A stretch of 64,000 nt of DNA from the NCBI RefSeq assembly GCF_000005505.3, contig NC_016135.3, positions 3,496,001 to 3,560,000 of the forward strand, given 5' to 3'. Origin of the DNA: Brachypodium distachyon. Its lineage: Eukaryota > Streptophyta > Magnoliopsida > Poales > Poaceae. Below the pieces are notes generated by a model. That model was not told where the DNA came from, searched no databases, and saw nothing but the letters and a program-made list of their open reading frames with translations. This document shows, piece after piece, positions 1 through 11,510 of this stretch. The translations under genes and the position numbers were made by a program. Each line of letters begins with the position of its first letter. Within the stretch, counting starts at the first letter, position 1.

Positions 1-2066
1 CGTCGCCGGTGTTAACGCCTCTCCTCCACATTGCCGTCCCCATGGGCCGGCGCCGCATCTCCTATGCTGCCAGCTCTTTGGACCGCGGCCGTACCTCCAC
101 CGGCCCCCTCACCCTGAGCTGCGACTGCTCGCAAACCCTCGGAGTGGCCGCCGCCTCCCTGCGTCGGGCGCATCGTCCACCTCACTCCGTCCCTCCCGAG
201 AGCGAGATCGTCAGCAGCAACGCCATGGGATCTGCAACAACAGAAGGAGGAAGAACACTATGCTGATTGCTCGGCGTTGAAATTGTGCATTACTGATGCT
301 CTGACACTGTTGTCTGTGTGTGATTTGAAGCTGCGCGGCATTCGGATAATGTACTGTATGTATGTCAACGAAATCCCAAACAATTAATGACCGTTTCTGT
401 CACTTAGTCTTTGTGCAATGCGAGATTGACTGAAATTGGCAACTATTTCAGTCATCTACCTCCGGAAGCGGCCCAACAGATTCTTCTTACGTTCAGCTTC
501 ACGATGGCAGACGTTCCATGTCGGCGGTAGAGGACGTGACGCGCAACATGAGAGCCTGACGCACATCAATCTGGTGATTTCCTTCCGCCGGATACTATTT
601 CCCTTTTGATACATCAGGTGTGCTGTGCATGTTCAGTCTGCGCATTTGTTTTTCTGTGTGCATTTTATGTGTTCGACGAAATGCCCAACCGCTAACGCTA
701 CTGTTTTGTGTTCTCGACACTTTTACCTGCAGCAGGTTAACTTCATCTGCACATAAATATGATGACATGTCTGTAACTTTTCTTCTGTAGTTAAACAAAA
801 CGTCATCAGGGTCTGGCAATTTAATTATGTAATCTCTATAATGTAATGGCCTGCTGAAACAAGATACTAGAGCTGCGTCTGATGCAAAGTTTATTCATCA
901 ATTAAACACTTCCGTCTTGGTGATAAACATCATCATTTAAGAATTTGTTAGTTTATTTTCTTGATTCTGGTTTTCCTTTCAAACTGCCCTATATGGTGTT
1001 ATTTTTCAGGCCTTAGTGTTGTTGCCATGTAAGATGGACTTCTTTGGCTTTTTTAAATTATATGCATTAGATATCTGGCATGTGCCATAAGGGAGCACCA
1101 GCCTTGGTGCTAGGTTTTTTGTTTTTCGAGAAGTGGGAGCTCCCTGGCACCTTGGTGCTAGGTTAGACAATGACACCCACTGCACCCAGGTTAAAACTTC
1201 CAAATGCTCGAACAAACAAGAAAATGATACATAATCTGCATATCTCGACCAATGCCTCAGAAAACATTCTCAGCGGTTTGTCTGTAATAATTTAGATGCT
1301 CTTTGCATGTTAGTACTGTGTTCACTATGCTATATATATGAAACAACTCCTGTTGATATGTAGAGGTAAATAGGGAGAAGTTGAAGCAGAGGAGGTTATT
1401 GATTGGTTGTTTTTCAGAATACTGTGTACACTGGAAGATACAAATAGGACTTCGATAGCGCATCATTGCTAAAGCACCACTGTCAGAATTTCTTTGGTTC
1501 CAGACCTGCTCAAGCATGAAGTCTTTCATTCTCCGCTGAGTATTCGAGTAAGCCCAACAATGTAATAGAAACTTAGACATCTTCTCAGACTCAAGCTATG
1601 CTTGTCTCTAACCATGGGGAATATGTCATTTCTGGCAAGCCAACATATACCAGCTGGGTGCAATGACCACCATAGTTACGATGTCGTACAAGAAAAAGAC
1701 CATATGCATTCAAGAAATTTTGCGCTAACTTTATGTTTCGGCTTGTTCTCCTGAACAACTAGTACTAGAAGTTTCATTACATACATTAATTTATGAAAGT
1801 TTTGTAGATACGAATATGTTGAGATGACAAAGTAGGACTGCATTGGAATGTCTTAGAACATTAGACATCGAGCGACGCCAAGCCAAGCCCAGTATTTCAT
1901 TACTCACAGAAAACGAAAAATACAAGAAGGGATGCAACTCACAAACAAAACAACTGCTACGATACTATCTCAATAGCATGTGTTATTACAAATAAATGCA
2001 TGCACACCGATAACCTATATATGGATATTGATTTTTGTAGGAAGCAGCATGTCTACCGCTCCTAGC
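1..2066. other. No supported gene; 3' flank of the NLR
   Basis: The first ~270 bases are GC-rich and resemble the 5' end or first exon of some plant gene cut off by the window edge. The longest open frame (9-266, plus) has no motif I recognise. From about 300 to 2066 the DNA is AT-rich with only short open frames and no recognisable domain. The last few hundred bases are the downstream flank of the minus-strand NLR gene and would contain its 3' UTR. Confidence 0.5.
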
Positions 2067-4811
2067 TTAGTCATAGAGCTCTGGAACATGCTTCATCTTG
2101 TTCCGCATCTGGCACAAAGTCCATTCAGTCTTGAAGCCCTTGTGCAGATTCAGCAGCCAGAGCTTCTTCAATGATCTAAGAGATTTGATGCCATGAGGGA
2201 CCATATGGAGCTCCAAGAGTGACATGATATAGATACCATCAATGCACGGGATGGCATCCTTTTCAATCACCAACTGCTTGACATTAGGCATGCGCTTCAA
2301 GACAAGCGTCTTCAGCTGTGGAAAGCAACCTGCAGAAAGAACCAACGTAGCCGCACTACTCACCCTGTTAAGACTAAGGTAGGTAAGATCTGGCACATGA
2401 GACGCCAGCATCTCCAGCGGGTCTTCTCTCCCAAGGTTGCACCAACTCAGAGCCAGATACTTGAGATACTTTCCATGTCCTTGAAATATTGGGCACTTGA
2501 GTGTCCCATCAGTCCAGCCACCTCTGACAATTAGTCTGTGGAGCTTTGTTGAAATTGGCTTGAGGGCTTCGAAACAAAGTGTCTCCTTCTCATCACATGC
2601 ATTGAGAAGTAAGCTGGAAAGCAGGGGCATATCTGACAGGGCAGAGAAAAGGTCCTCACAGTCAGCAGCACTGATATTATCAATCCACACATTTTCCAGC
2701 GTTTTCATTTTCTTCAGGTGAACGGACAAGTCCTTGCTTGCCTGGACGGTCTCGAGAGTCTGTAGTTCTTCCAAGTTGGATATACCTTTAGGTGCTTCCA
2801 CGCCAACAAAGTACAGGAACTCTGTTTGCTTCTCATCAGCAAACCTGTCGGCTAAAAGGTGTCGTAGCTTGTCGACCTTTACAATTCCCGGTGGCAGCTT
2901 CTGTATTTTTGTTTGCTTGATGTCTAGTGTCTGCAGGTTGGAGAGCTTCTCTATAGTGTCTGGGAGTGACTGAACAAGGGTGCGCCTTAAGCTGATGTAG
3001 CGGAGGTTGAACAGATTACCTATGCATGCAGGCAGTGTGCTGATTGGAGAGTCTTGAAGCTCGAGGACGGTAAGGTAACTGGATCCAGACAGAATTGAGG
3101 AAACCATGTTGGTGGAGGATGAAGCTGATGCCAATGAGAGTATTGTTCGGAGATGTGGAAATTCCACTCTTGCTGCTTCCCTCCTACCAGTACTGTCTTT
3201 CCAACCACATGTGGAAAAACGGCGAACTTCATTATCTATGCGCATCATTTCGCCCAGATCATTAGCGGAGCCAAACCGCTCCTCTTTAGCAACAGCAAGA
3301 GCGAGGTCTTGGACAATGTCATGCATCTTACAGGTACTAACCCTGTCGAGCTCATCCCTCTCCACAACTTCCAACATATTTCGGCCAATAAGTTCCATGA
3401 GATTTCCTTCGGCCACTTCCTCAGGTGTGCTGTTATCTCTCTTCAACGCAAATCCTTCCGCAACCCACAACCGTACAAGGCTCTCCCTTGAGATGGCGTA
3501 GTCCTCAGGGAACATGCTGCAATACAGGAAGCAGTTTCTGAGATCACCTGGCAAGTCATGGTAACTCAGATTAAGTATTGCTTGGACATGATCATTTTCA
3601 CGCAGCTCGCTCTGAAGATGATTGTAAGTTAGACACCAGGCATGGTATGTTGGTTGCTTCATGGACAACAGGCTGCCGGCAGATACAATTGCTCATGGCA
3701 GGCCATGACACCTTTCCACTACATCACCAGCCACCTTCACGAGGTCTGGAGGGCAATTGCGACCAGGGAAGTTGTGAAAAGCCCGTTTGCAGAAGAGCTT
3801 GAATGACTCGGTGCTACCCAGAGGCTGGACTAGCAGACGACGGATTGGGGGAGCAAGAGCTGCAACATCTTCTTTACGTGTTGTGATTATAATACGGCTT
3901 CCTTGGAGACCATGGAAAACACTGCATATGTGAGTACATGCCTTACTGTCCCATACATCATCGAGCACAATCAAGCATTTCTTGCGTTGGAGTATCGTCT
4001 TTATTGCCTCTGTTAACTGATAAACATCAGCTTTGACAGCAGGGTTATCTGGATGTTCTGTGTGATCTATCTGCCTCCACAATTTTTCCATCAAATGTAC
4101 CGCATCATATTTCTGTGACACCACAATCCAAGCATGAGCATCAGGGAAGTTGGCTTTCTCCCGATCATACACATTTTTTACTAGGGTGGTTTTTCCCAAG
4201 CCTCCCATGCCAGACACTGTTACCACAGTGCTTTCTCCTTCATTGGTGCATAGCCATTCAGTTAACTTCTTCCTGTTTTCTTCAATTCCCACAAGATCAT
4301 CATCATTAACAAGTTCTGGAAAGCAGCCTCCAAACCGCTGCCTATCAACATCTGCATGCTCATCCTTAATGGGCTGGTCTGTATTGCTCCAATAAGTCCG
4401 CAGTTCTTTGACCTGCTTGATCTCCCCCTCTATCACCACAACATCAGCAGCAATTTTACTGAAAACCTTGATATGGCGTGTTCCTCTGAAGACATACTTA
4501 TGTAGGAAGCCTTCTTCCCTGAGCTTAAGAGCCTCATAGGAAAACTTGTCAATTACATCCTCGACATGGTAAGCCATCCTCCTGACACATGCAATCCAGT
4601 TCTTGACGACATCGTTCCTGAGATGTGGTGCACCCATAAATTGAATTACTGCATTAATCATTCTCAGTTCTTCCTCAATTGTTTTGATCTTTGCCGGTAA
4701 TTCTTTTAGATGATCAACCTTCCTCGACACCTTCTCTAGGACAGCTGAGACAGTTTGATCTAATAAAACTGACCCAATCGCTGAGACAGCTAAGAGTATA
4801 GCCTCCGCCAT
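2067..4811 (-). pseudogene. CC-NB-LRR disease resistance gene, RPM1-like, with one in-frame stop
   Basis: Intracellular immune receptor of the CNL class, which senses pathogen effectors and triggers defence. The start is the ATG at 4811 (MAEAILLAVS), the typical CNL N-terminus; an upstream in-frame ATG at 4874 only adds a non-conserved leader. Residues 1-160 form the coiled-coil (Rx-N) domain with the EDVID motif at 84-88. The NB-ARC domain follows: P-loop GMGGLGKTT at 201-209, kinase-2 LIVLDDVW at 280-287, RNBS-B GSRIIITTR at 304-312, then CHGLP at 368-372. Codon 373 is TGA where the family has Leu (GLPL). The same frame then continues uninterrupted for 541 codons with CFLYCSMFPEDY (RNBS-D), MHD (in CKMHDIVQDLAL) and about a dozen LRRs to the stop at 2067-2069. 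Length (914 codons) is normal for the family and there is no frameshift. It is thus a single-lesion allele: either a recent pseudogene, a truncated CC-NB product, or a sequencing error. Confidence 0.93.
3693..3695 (-). other. Premature TGA within the GLPL motif of the NLR
   Basis: On the minus strand the frame reads C-H-G-L-P-stop-A-I-V-S-A-G. The conserved NB-ARC motif is GLPLAI, so the stop replaces the second Leu. TTA to TGA is one base change. Reading resumes in the same frame with RNBS-D and the LRR region intact. Confidence 0.92.
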
Positions 4812-4925
4812 ACGTACGCTTTTCTGAAAAAAAGAGTACCGGCATATATATAAAAAATTAATTATGTATTGCACTAACTAATTCCGCTTGGATAAAGCTA
4901 ATAAGGAATGGTAAAACATGAATAT

Positions 4926-5324
4926 CTAGTGCTCCCATCCCTTAAGGTGCTATCGTGCTACCAACGCATTGTTGCACTTCTAAAAAGTTTTCAATTTATT
5001 TGAAATAAATTGATTTGGTTTATAAGATATGTGTCTTCCATCTTGCAAAGTTTCAACTCTAAATTCATTATATGTAGAGAGAAACAAAAAGAATAGTGTC
5101 AGAAATTTTGTCTATTGTGTTTTTGTCTTTCTGTGACCTATTCACATCCGGATTTGTCTTTTTTTTATGCATATAGGGAATTTAGATTTGAAACTTTGCA
5201 AGATGGTAGACACATATTTTATGAACCAATTCAATTCATTTCGAAAATTTTGAAAACATTTTAGGAGTGCTACTGTGTGTTGGTAGCATGGTAGCACCTA
5301 AGGGTGTGGGAGCACTGGATCTAG
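4926..5324. repeat. Inverted-repeat (foldback/MITE-like) element upstream of the NLR
   Basis: The left end CTAGTGCTCCCATCCCTTAA is matched, inverted, by the right end around 5290-5324 (GTAGCACCTAAGGGTGTGGG, then AGCACTGGATCTAG). The internal arms also pair: 'gatatgtgtcttccatcttgcaa' near 5025 against 'ttgcaagatggtagacacat' near 5196. There is no coding capacity. I could not identify a clean target-site duplication. It lies in the 5' flank of the NLR. Confidence 0.7.
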
Positions 5325-5334
5325 TTTTATCTAG

Positions 5335-5790
5335 AGCGTTTGGTGATATGATATGTGGGTCTCAACTTAAAGACATACTTGTCCCTAAAAACCATGGATG
5401 TTTTAAAAAGTACTCCAAACAACGCACGGTAGCACCGAAAGGTGTGGGAGCATTGGATCTAGGTGCGTTTGGTGATAAGATACGTGGATCTCAACTTAAA
5501 GACATACTTTCCCCTAAAAACCATGAATGTTTTAAAAAGTACTCGATGCTACCGTGCTACCAACGTAGGGTAGCACTCCTAAAAAGTTTTCAAAACTTTT
5601 GAAATAAATTGAGTTGGTTCATAAGATATGTGTCTTCCATGTTGCAAAGTTTCAACTCTAAATTCATTATATGTAGTGAAACAAAAAAGACAAATACAAA
5701 CATGAATTGTGTCAGAAATTTTGTCTTTTGTGTTTTTATTTTTTTGCGACCTATTCACATCCGGATTTGTCATTTTTGATTTGTCATTTT
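5335..5790. repeat. Tandem partial copies of the 4926-5324 element
   Basis: A ~125-bp block (gcgtttggtgat...ggatctag) occurs at about 5335-5460 and again from 5464. It is followed at 5545-5790 by a direct-orientation copy of the left arm of the preceding element, including 'cgtgctaccaacg', 'aaaaagttttcaa', 'gatatgtgtcttcca' and 'cctattcacatccgg'. The region is therefore a head-to-tail rearrangement of one repeat family. The open frames across it are by-products of the repeat. Confidence 0.65.
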
Positions 5791-6733
5791 TGTTTCTCAA
5801 AGAGGAACGGAACCCTGCATGTGGTGGACTTTGAAAGGAAGGGTACCTTATTAATTATATGGAGTCTTATTAGCCTGCAGTACTGCACACGGGGGTTGTA
5901 CAAACTAGAACATTTATATCCAGACCGATGTCTAGCAGGTTGCTGTGATCAAGAAAAATGCTTTAAAGATTTTGGTACATAATACATATTGGTAGACAGA
6001 AAAACAGAAATATTAACATGGTTGTCAGTTGTCACATTAAAATATTTAAGAACCCTTTTATGAACTTATACAGCTAATCATCCAAATTAACCATGATATA
6101 ATGCATCCCTAGTAATTCATCAATTTCGGTTACTCGATATGACCGGGATTCAACAGTTCAATTCAGAAAATAAAAACGTATCTTGTTGATTGATGAAATT
6201 TTCTTAAGGGTTACAAAAATTTAAACAGAGATCGATGTGTGCTGGAAGATGAATTTCACGATTAGAATCTAGAATTTTATGGCTATAAATATATGTAGAG
6301 AAGAGATATCAATACACATGTAGGTGCTAATAGCAGCTAAGCTAGCATATTGTAGAGTCATCAATATACAGCGATCTTTGGATGAAGTAATCGGAGCGAA
6401 GAAAGAAGAAACAACTAGTGCAAAACCTGTTCAGCAATGGAGCGAAGAAAGAAGAAACAACTAGATGATGAGAGCCTGCAGCTGGATTAGAACATGAGGA
6501 GCATGTGTATATATGCAGCCGTCGAATAAACTCTCTCGAGCTGATCGATCTCTCAACTGATTGGACTAGCTTTCACCTACTACCATTGACCAATATACAA
6601 TGTGAGATGACTTGGCCACTTGGGTCTTTAGCTTTGTCTCTACATACGTACATATTTGTTTTTTCGAGAATACATACGTATATTTAACGCGCACAGGAAG
6701 CCTCTTCGGCACTTCCACATGCACAGCCTTAAC
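5791..6733. other. Non-coding, no gene seen
   Basis: AT-rich DNA without a recognisable domain. The only structure I see is a ~25-bp direct duplication, 'agcgaagaaagaagaaacaa' at about 6396 and again at about 6440. Confidence 0.5.
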
Positions 6734-7254
6734 GAGTAAAATACACCACTAGCTCGTGAACTTGACAAAAATCTTGGCAAAAATGAACATTTTAGTTCAC
6801 GAACTCGGCAAACGCACACTTAAACCCTAAACTGAGACTACTGTGTCACTTCAGTCCAAAAACGGTCCGACGAGACTTAAACATGCCACGTGGCTGCCAC
6901 GTCAGCTTCAGCCATGACCACAGGTTGCTACTCGATTTTCTCAGGATATTTTTTGCAAAATTACCATGCCCAAGCCGTCCTGCGAGGGGCAAGGCGGCCA
7001 CGCCCAGAAGGGGATCCTGGGGCCCTGAAAACCACGCCGTTGCACAAAAAACCCCTGAGAAAATCGAGTAGCAGCCCGCGGTCCTCGCCGAAGCCGACGT
7101 GAAGGCCACGTGGCGTGTTTAAGTTTCACCGAACCGTTTTTGGACTAAATTGACATAGTAGTTCCAGTTTAGGGGTTTAAGTGTGTTTTTTCCGAATTCG
7201 TGGACTAAAGTATGTATTTTTGCCAAGTTCATGGACTAGTGGTGTATTTTACTC
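6734..7254. mobile_element. Foldback/MITE-like element with long inverted arms
   Basis: It begins GAGTAAAATACACCACTAGC and ends with the near-perfect inverse, GGTGTATTTTACTC. The pairing continues inward over most of its 521 bp: 'cgaactcgg' against 'ccgaattcg', 'cacttaaaccctaaactg' against 'cagtttaggggtttaagtg', and 'ctactcgattttctcagg' against 'cctgagaaaatcgagtag'. Open frames on the two strands mirror each other for this reason. I could not see a convincing target-site duplication, so the superfamily is open (possibly Mutator-related). Confidence 0.7.
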
Positions 7255-7268
7255 TGACTATTTCATGA

Positions 7269-7620
7269 AATTTGTGCCGATTAACAAAGAACAAAGGCTT
7301 AATTGGCAGTCTTTGGTGTATTCACACTGGTACCCAAGTCGTCGTAACTAATTTGGCCCCTTCCAGACATGATTTTATTTTTGTCTTTGGTTCATTATGA
7401 TCCACACTTGCTGTCAGACTTCGCCAAGAAAGTAAACTGCAAGTATGTCATCCCAAGTTGTCTCTTGTTTAGAATTTCTTTCACGCTTTAAAAAGTTTTA
7501 GTTGATTGACGAATTTTTTTTAACCTTCTATACCAATTATGGCTTTCAAATGTATGCTTTGGTTCAGTTGAGATGGAGATGGCACAACAGCAAGAATTTG
7601 TTTTGTTTCAAACATATTAT
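7269..7620. repeat. Dispersed repeat, copy 1 (also at 49330 and 50453)
   Basis: Shares an ordered set of near-identical segments with 50453-50755: 'tttgtgccgatta', 'ttggcagtct', 'ttcacactggtacccaagtc', 'aagtatgtcatcc', 'tttctttcacgctt', and then 'gttgagatggagatg' followed by 'aggaatttgttctg'-like sequence. A shorter copy lies at 49330-49520. It is non-coding in all three places. The copies sit near the NLR on one side and the kinase gene on the other, which suggests local duplication of an old intergenic segment. Confidence 0.6.
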
Positions 7621-7716
7621 GGCTTTCAAATGTACGCTTTGGTTCAGTCCTGAATAGATATCTTTTTTGTATTTGGTTGCCTAACTTAGATGAGCCGGGT
7701 CCGGTTTGGTTCCTAA

Positions 7717-8857
7717 GAGCATCTCTAGCGTATCCCACATATGGTGATCCGCATCCGCTTATGAGGTTTTTGGGCCGAAAAACAGTCCGAGCAGATACCG
7801 TAAAACAGACGGCCCGAAAACAACGTTTCCGTTTACACGAAAAGGCCTGCACACGGAGGCATGTATGATGAGTCAGGGGTCGTATTCGGTATCAACTCCT
7901 CACATTCCGCCGCCCACCTCCGCCGCGAAAACCTTCCCCCACCGTGAAATCCATTTATCTCCCCCAACTCCAGCGAGCAAATGCCGCCACCGTCCTCCCC
8001 AACTACGGCGATGGTGCACTCGACCAAGTCTGACCGCTCCGTGGCTCGCCGCAGCGGCCGTACCCTTTCCTCACCCATGTGTTGGGGGAAACCCTAGCGG
8101 CGGCGCAGCCGCCGCGGAGCTGATGTCAATGAGGCAGCACGGAGGCGTTCCATCGGGGCGTGGCGGCGCAGTGCCCGCAAATGGGAGAAGCACCGTCACC
8201 TCAGCCGCTACATCAAGCGCTGCTACTAGGCCTACCTGGTGGAAGAATCCCGGTTGGCGACTGAGGCGGGGAGTTCCACCGTCGCTCGCGGCGCACGCAC
8301 GCCGTGGCGGAGGAGCTTGAGTCTTCTCGCGCGGCCATGCACCGCCGCGTTATCTCGCCAAAAACCCTAGTGGGGGAGGAGGAGGATGAGGAGGACCCGG
8401 CCTACCTGGCGGCGTTGGCAGGGAGCATCATCACTACTGACGAGGAAGATGCCCACCGCCGGCAGGAGGAGGCCGAGGACTCGGACATCTGCCGCGCCAT
8501 TGACGGAGAAGGAGGCAGTGCCGGAGAGGGAGCTCATCATCCTATCGGACTATGAGTAGGCGGCGAGGAGAAGAAGAGCCGCCGAGACTGAAGAAGGAGC
8601 CACCGCAGCAGAAAAAGGAGCCGGCGGTGACCTAGGAGCAAATTTTATTTTTGCTAATTGATCCTCTTTAATTATGTAGTATTTTGTGTAGTTGATTAAC
8701 TCTACTTCTACTAGAGTACTAGTGATGGTTGATGAACTTAGTTCACGGAAGCTTATTTTAAAAAATTTCAGTTCTGAATTTGCTATCTGTTCTGCACGGA
8801 TGTATTCTGCACGGATGTGTTTGGGTCGCTGTTATGCGGGACGTGTTAGAGATGCTC
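7717..8857 (+). mobile_element. Non-autonomous PIF/Harbinger-like element
   Basis: Terminal inverted repeats GAGCATCTCTAGC and GTTAGAGATGCTC are flanked by the same 3-bp duplication TAA (7714-7716 and 8858-8860), the signature of PIF/Harbinger transposition. There is no transposase. The GC-rich interior holds plus-strand open frames at 7865-8320 and 8304-8555. The second encodes an acidic stretch (GEEEDEEDPAYLAALAGS) of a kind I associate with grass TE-borne or captured gene fragments, but I do not know its function. A frame change near the end would give a tail reading LIILSDYE before a stop at about 8553. Confidence 0.72.
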
Positions 8858-8860
8858 TAA

Positions 8861-9178
8861 CTTGATGAGCCGGATTTTGGTAACATTTGTGTACGAAATA
8901 GTGACCGGTGAAATTACCTCCTTGACATCAATAACAAGAGATTAACTTTTTTGAGACGAAAGGGAGTGTTGCACCGGTGACAGGATGGGAGCCGAGGACG
9001 ATGCGTTGACTGCAGGAGGTGGTACGCTAGCTGCACGGGCACGGCGAAGCTAGGAAAAATGGTCGCCGGTATCAAAACAAACTAGTAGCGACAATATTAC
9101 CTCGTATTACCTAATATAGAAAAATAATATGTAGATTATGTATTATCAATTTTGTACCATTGGAAAGTTTTTTCGAAT
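8861..9178. other. Intergenic flank of the CACTA insertion
   Basis: No gene. The last ~50 bases ('atgtagattatgtattatc', 'accattggaaagtttttt') resemble the interior of the MITEs at 48786 and 50790. The sequence after the CACTA element (38435 onward: 'catgtaactcacgtatcatt') resembles the next part of the same MITE interior. The CACTA therefore seems to have landed in a member of that family. Confidence 0.45.
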
Positions 9179-9189
9179 CACTACTACAA

Positions 9190-9317
9190 AACGGTTTATA
9201 TGTCACGGCACATTACTAACGGGTCTGGCGCGACCGTTACTGATGAACAGAGCAGGGTCTGTCTGTCTTCGCCCAGCCATACATCAGTGGCGGTCACGCG
9301 AGGCGACCGCCACTGAT
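9190..9317. repeat. CACTA left subterminal repeats, first part
   Basis: Contains motifs such as 'catcagtggcggtc' and 'gcgaccgccactgatgt' in both orientations. The cluster is split by the solo LTR at 9323 and resumes at 10688. Confidence 0.75.
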
Positions 9318-9322
9318 GTACC

Positions 9323-10682
9323 TGTTGGAGATATGCCCTACATGCAATCATGTGATGATGTTATTTCCTATGTATTCATGAGTTATTGTTATTGTCCTCG
9401 AACATCATCACTGATATGTATCAATAAATACGTGATTTGTTTGTGAGACTATGTATTCTATGATGTTGTTCTAATGGTCCCTGGTCATTGAGGTTATGCG
9501 GACACATAACCTAAACTAGCAATGTGAATCAGTATGATGACTACGTTTCACAAGTCATAGGGCAAGGTGTTGCCGACTGATAGCATGGACTCGATAATGA
9601 GATTATGGAATCGGACAGACCCGCACGGAGACACAACGAGATGATTGTCATTTGTTAGTCTCAAGTACGATGCATATGTCAGTCCTAGACCTGAGGTCAT
9701 CGCATGAGCTTGGGATGTGAATCGGCCTACTTAGGGGTTGCCAAACGCTACTCCGTAACCGGGTGGTTATAAAGGTAGCTTTCGGGTTTGCTGAGAAGCT
9801 TGCTGCGAGTCATGATTGATCAAGATGGGATTTGCCCCTCGTGTTCGGAGAGATATCTCTGAGCCCTCTCGAGTGATCAGATTCGGAAAGCATGGTCATG
9901 CGACTTGGGTTAAGTGTTAACCCGTTCGAGAATCTGTATCACAGGAACGAGAAGAGAGTCGAGCTATCCATAAGGATGACAAGCACTCGCCTTGAGCTCG
10001 ACACACATATCGTGAGGCAAAAGGAATGTTGCATATGACACATTGTATGGTTCGTTAATATACCTTGTGGTTACTCGGGAGTTGGCACGTGCTGCTAGGC
10101 GCCGCTATCAACTATCGACTTGAGTCGGTGCTAGTGGACGAGTAAGGTGTTACTCGGACCCGCAGTCCGAGCTCGTAGTCGTGTCCGTCTGACCGTGAAC
10201 CTGTAGGGTCGCACGCTTAAGGGGATGGGACCGAATTGGATCGGATCCAACTCGTATCGGGCTTAGACTCCTAATGGGCCTCAAGTGTTGAAGTGAAGCC
10301 CACCAGGGAGGTCTATATAAGTGGAGGAGGCGTACCCGGTTAGGGTTACAACGGTCCAGACGCGAGTTAGACTCGGCCGTCACACCTCCACGCGCAAAGC
10401 CTTGCGATCGGATCTAGCAGTCCGCCGCACGGAGTTCCTCCCTGTACGTGTGGATACCTCGGAGGCGCTGCACCTGCGGCGCTTGGACGAACTGTTCGTG
10501 GGATCGGCGAGAAGGAGCAGGCTGTTCGACTACTCGGCATCGACGCGCTACATCGACTCTACTTCCGCTACGGGTCTGCGCGTCTAGTGGTAATCTCGTG
10601 ATCCATTATCTACAACATTGATCCGGGCAGAAGCGGTAGAAATTTTATTTTGTGCTAGCGTAGCATACCACGTTCCCCAACA
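9323..10682 (+). mobile_element. Solo LTR, BARE/Angela-like Copia
   Basis: Begins TGTTGGAGATATGCCCTA and ends CACGTTCCCCAACA, so TG...CA with 6-bp TGTTGG/CCAACA termini. It is flanked on both sides by GTACC (9318-9322 and 10683-10687). The start closely resembles LTRs of the BARE/WIS/Angela group of Triticeae Copia elements, which begin TGTTGGAAATATGCCCTA, but this LTR is shorter (1,360 bp). No internal region or second LTR is present, so it is the product of LTR-LTR recombination. It sits in the left subterminal repeats of the CACTA element. Confidence 0.9.
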
Positions 10683-10687
10683 GTACC

Positions 10688-10918
10688 ATCATACCTCGCG
10701 AGACACATCAGTGGCGGTCGGTTAAGAGACGACCGTTACTGATGAACCACGCAACGTGACCGCCACTGATGTGTGGTACATATCGGTAACGGTTGCTCTC
10801 GGCCCGACCGTTACTGATGTGTGGTACATCTGTAACGGGCCGTGTTAAAGCGATCGTTACTGATGTATCCGCTATTATCAATAACAGTTGCCCATGTCCC
10901 GACCGCCACTGATGAGGG
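10688..10918. repeat. CACTA left subterminal repeats, second part
   Basis: At least six copies of a ~14-bp motif in alternating orientation: 'catcagtggcggtc', 'gaccgttactgatg', 'gaccgccactgatg' and variants. By analogy with En/Spm these would be binding sites of the element's regulatory protein. Confidence 0.85.
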
Positions 10919-10923
10919 TCGTG

Positions 10924-10931
10924 GTTTAAAT
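10924..10931 (+). promoter_or_regulatory. Candidate TATA box of the TNP2 gene
   Basis: TTTAAATA directly follows the subterminal repeat array and precedes a GC-rich leader and the spliced transposase frame. This is the expected position for the En/Spm-type promoter. It rests on inspection only. Confidence 0.4.
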
Positions 10932-11510
10932 ACGCAGACCAGAGCCGCAGCTCGTCGCGCTGCGCGTCGTAACGGACCAGCTGCAGCCCTTCTTCCCCGG
11001 TGACGGCGAAGCCATTCCCAAATCGGCCGGCGGCAAGCCCCACAGGTACCCCTCCTCCCTCTCCCTTCCTCCTCTCTCCCCCTTGCGCGCACCGGCGGCC
11101 CCCATCCCCATGGCCGTCGGGTGGCGGGCCATGGCCGGCAAGCTCCATTTTTGGAGCTCCGGCGGCCGGCGAGCTCCGATCTTCGAGCCCGAAGCTTCCC
11201 TCTCCCTTGCGACCTCTCTCTCCTTCCCGATCTATCTCGCCGACCTCCAATTTCTCTCCGAAGTTCCCCAATTTCAAATTTTTGAGCTCCGGCAGCCGGC
11301 CAAAATGCGGCCTTCTCGTCGTCACCCGGAGCTTTCCTCTCCCTTGCGAGCTCTCTCTCCCTCCTGATCTTTCTCGCCGGCCTCCAATTTCTCTCCGAAT
11401 GTCTCTAATTTCAAATTTTTAGTTAGCTCCGGTTAATTAACACCTTAATCCCTTGTCAATGATTAGGCTAACTATTTTATTTTGTGTTTTCTTGTGTATT
11501 GTGTTGTAGA

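Noticed and set aside
1257..1580. 107-codon minus-strand ORF near the left edge
   Set aside because: No recognisable domain, AT-rich, no splice or promoter context to support it.
3106..3501. Open frames on the plus strand across the NLR
   Set aside because: They are antisense shadows of the LRR/NB coding region; no domain, and the minus-strand frame explains the openness.
4812..4874. Upstream in-frame ATG of the NLR as the real start
   Set aside because: The added 21 residues are hydrophobic and unlike CNL N-termini, while MAEA... matches the family start.
9446..10600. Short ORFs within the BARE-like LTR
   Set aside because: Inside a solo LTR with clear TG...CA ends and a target duplication; chance frames.
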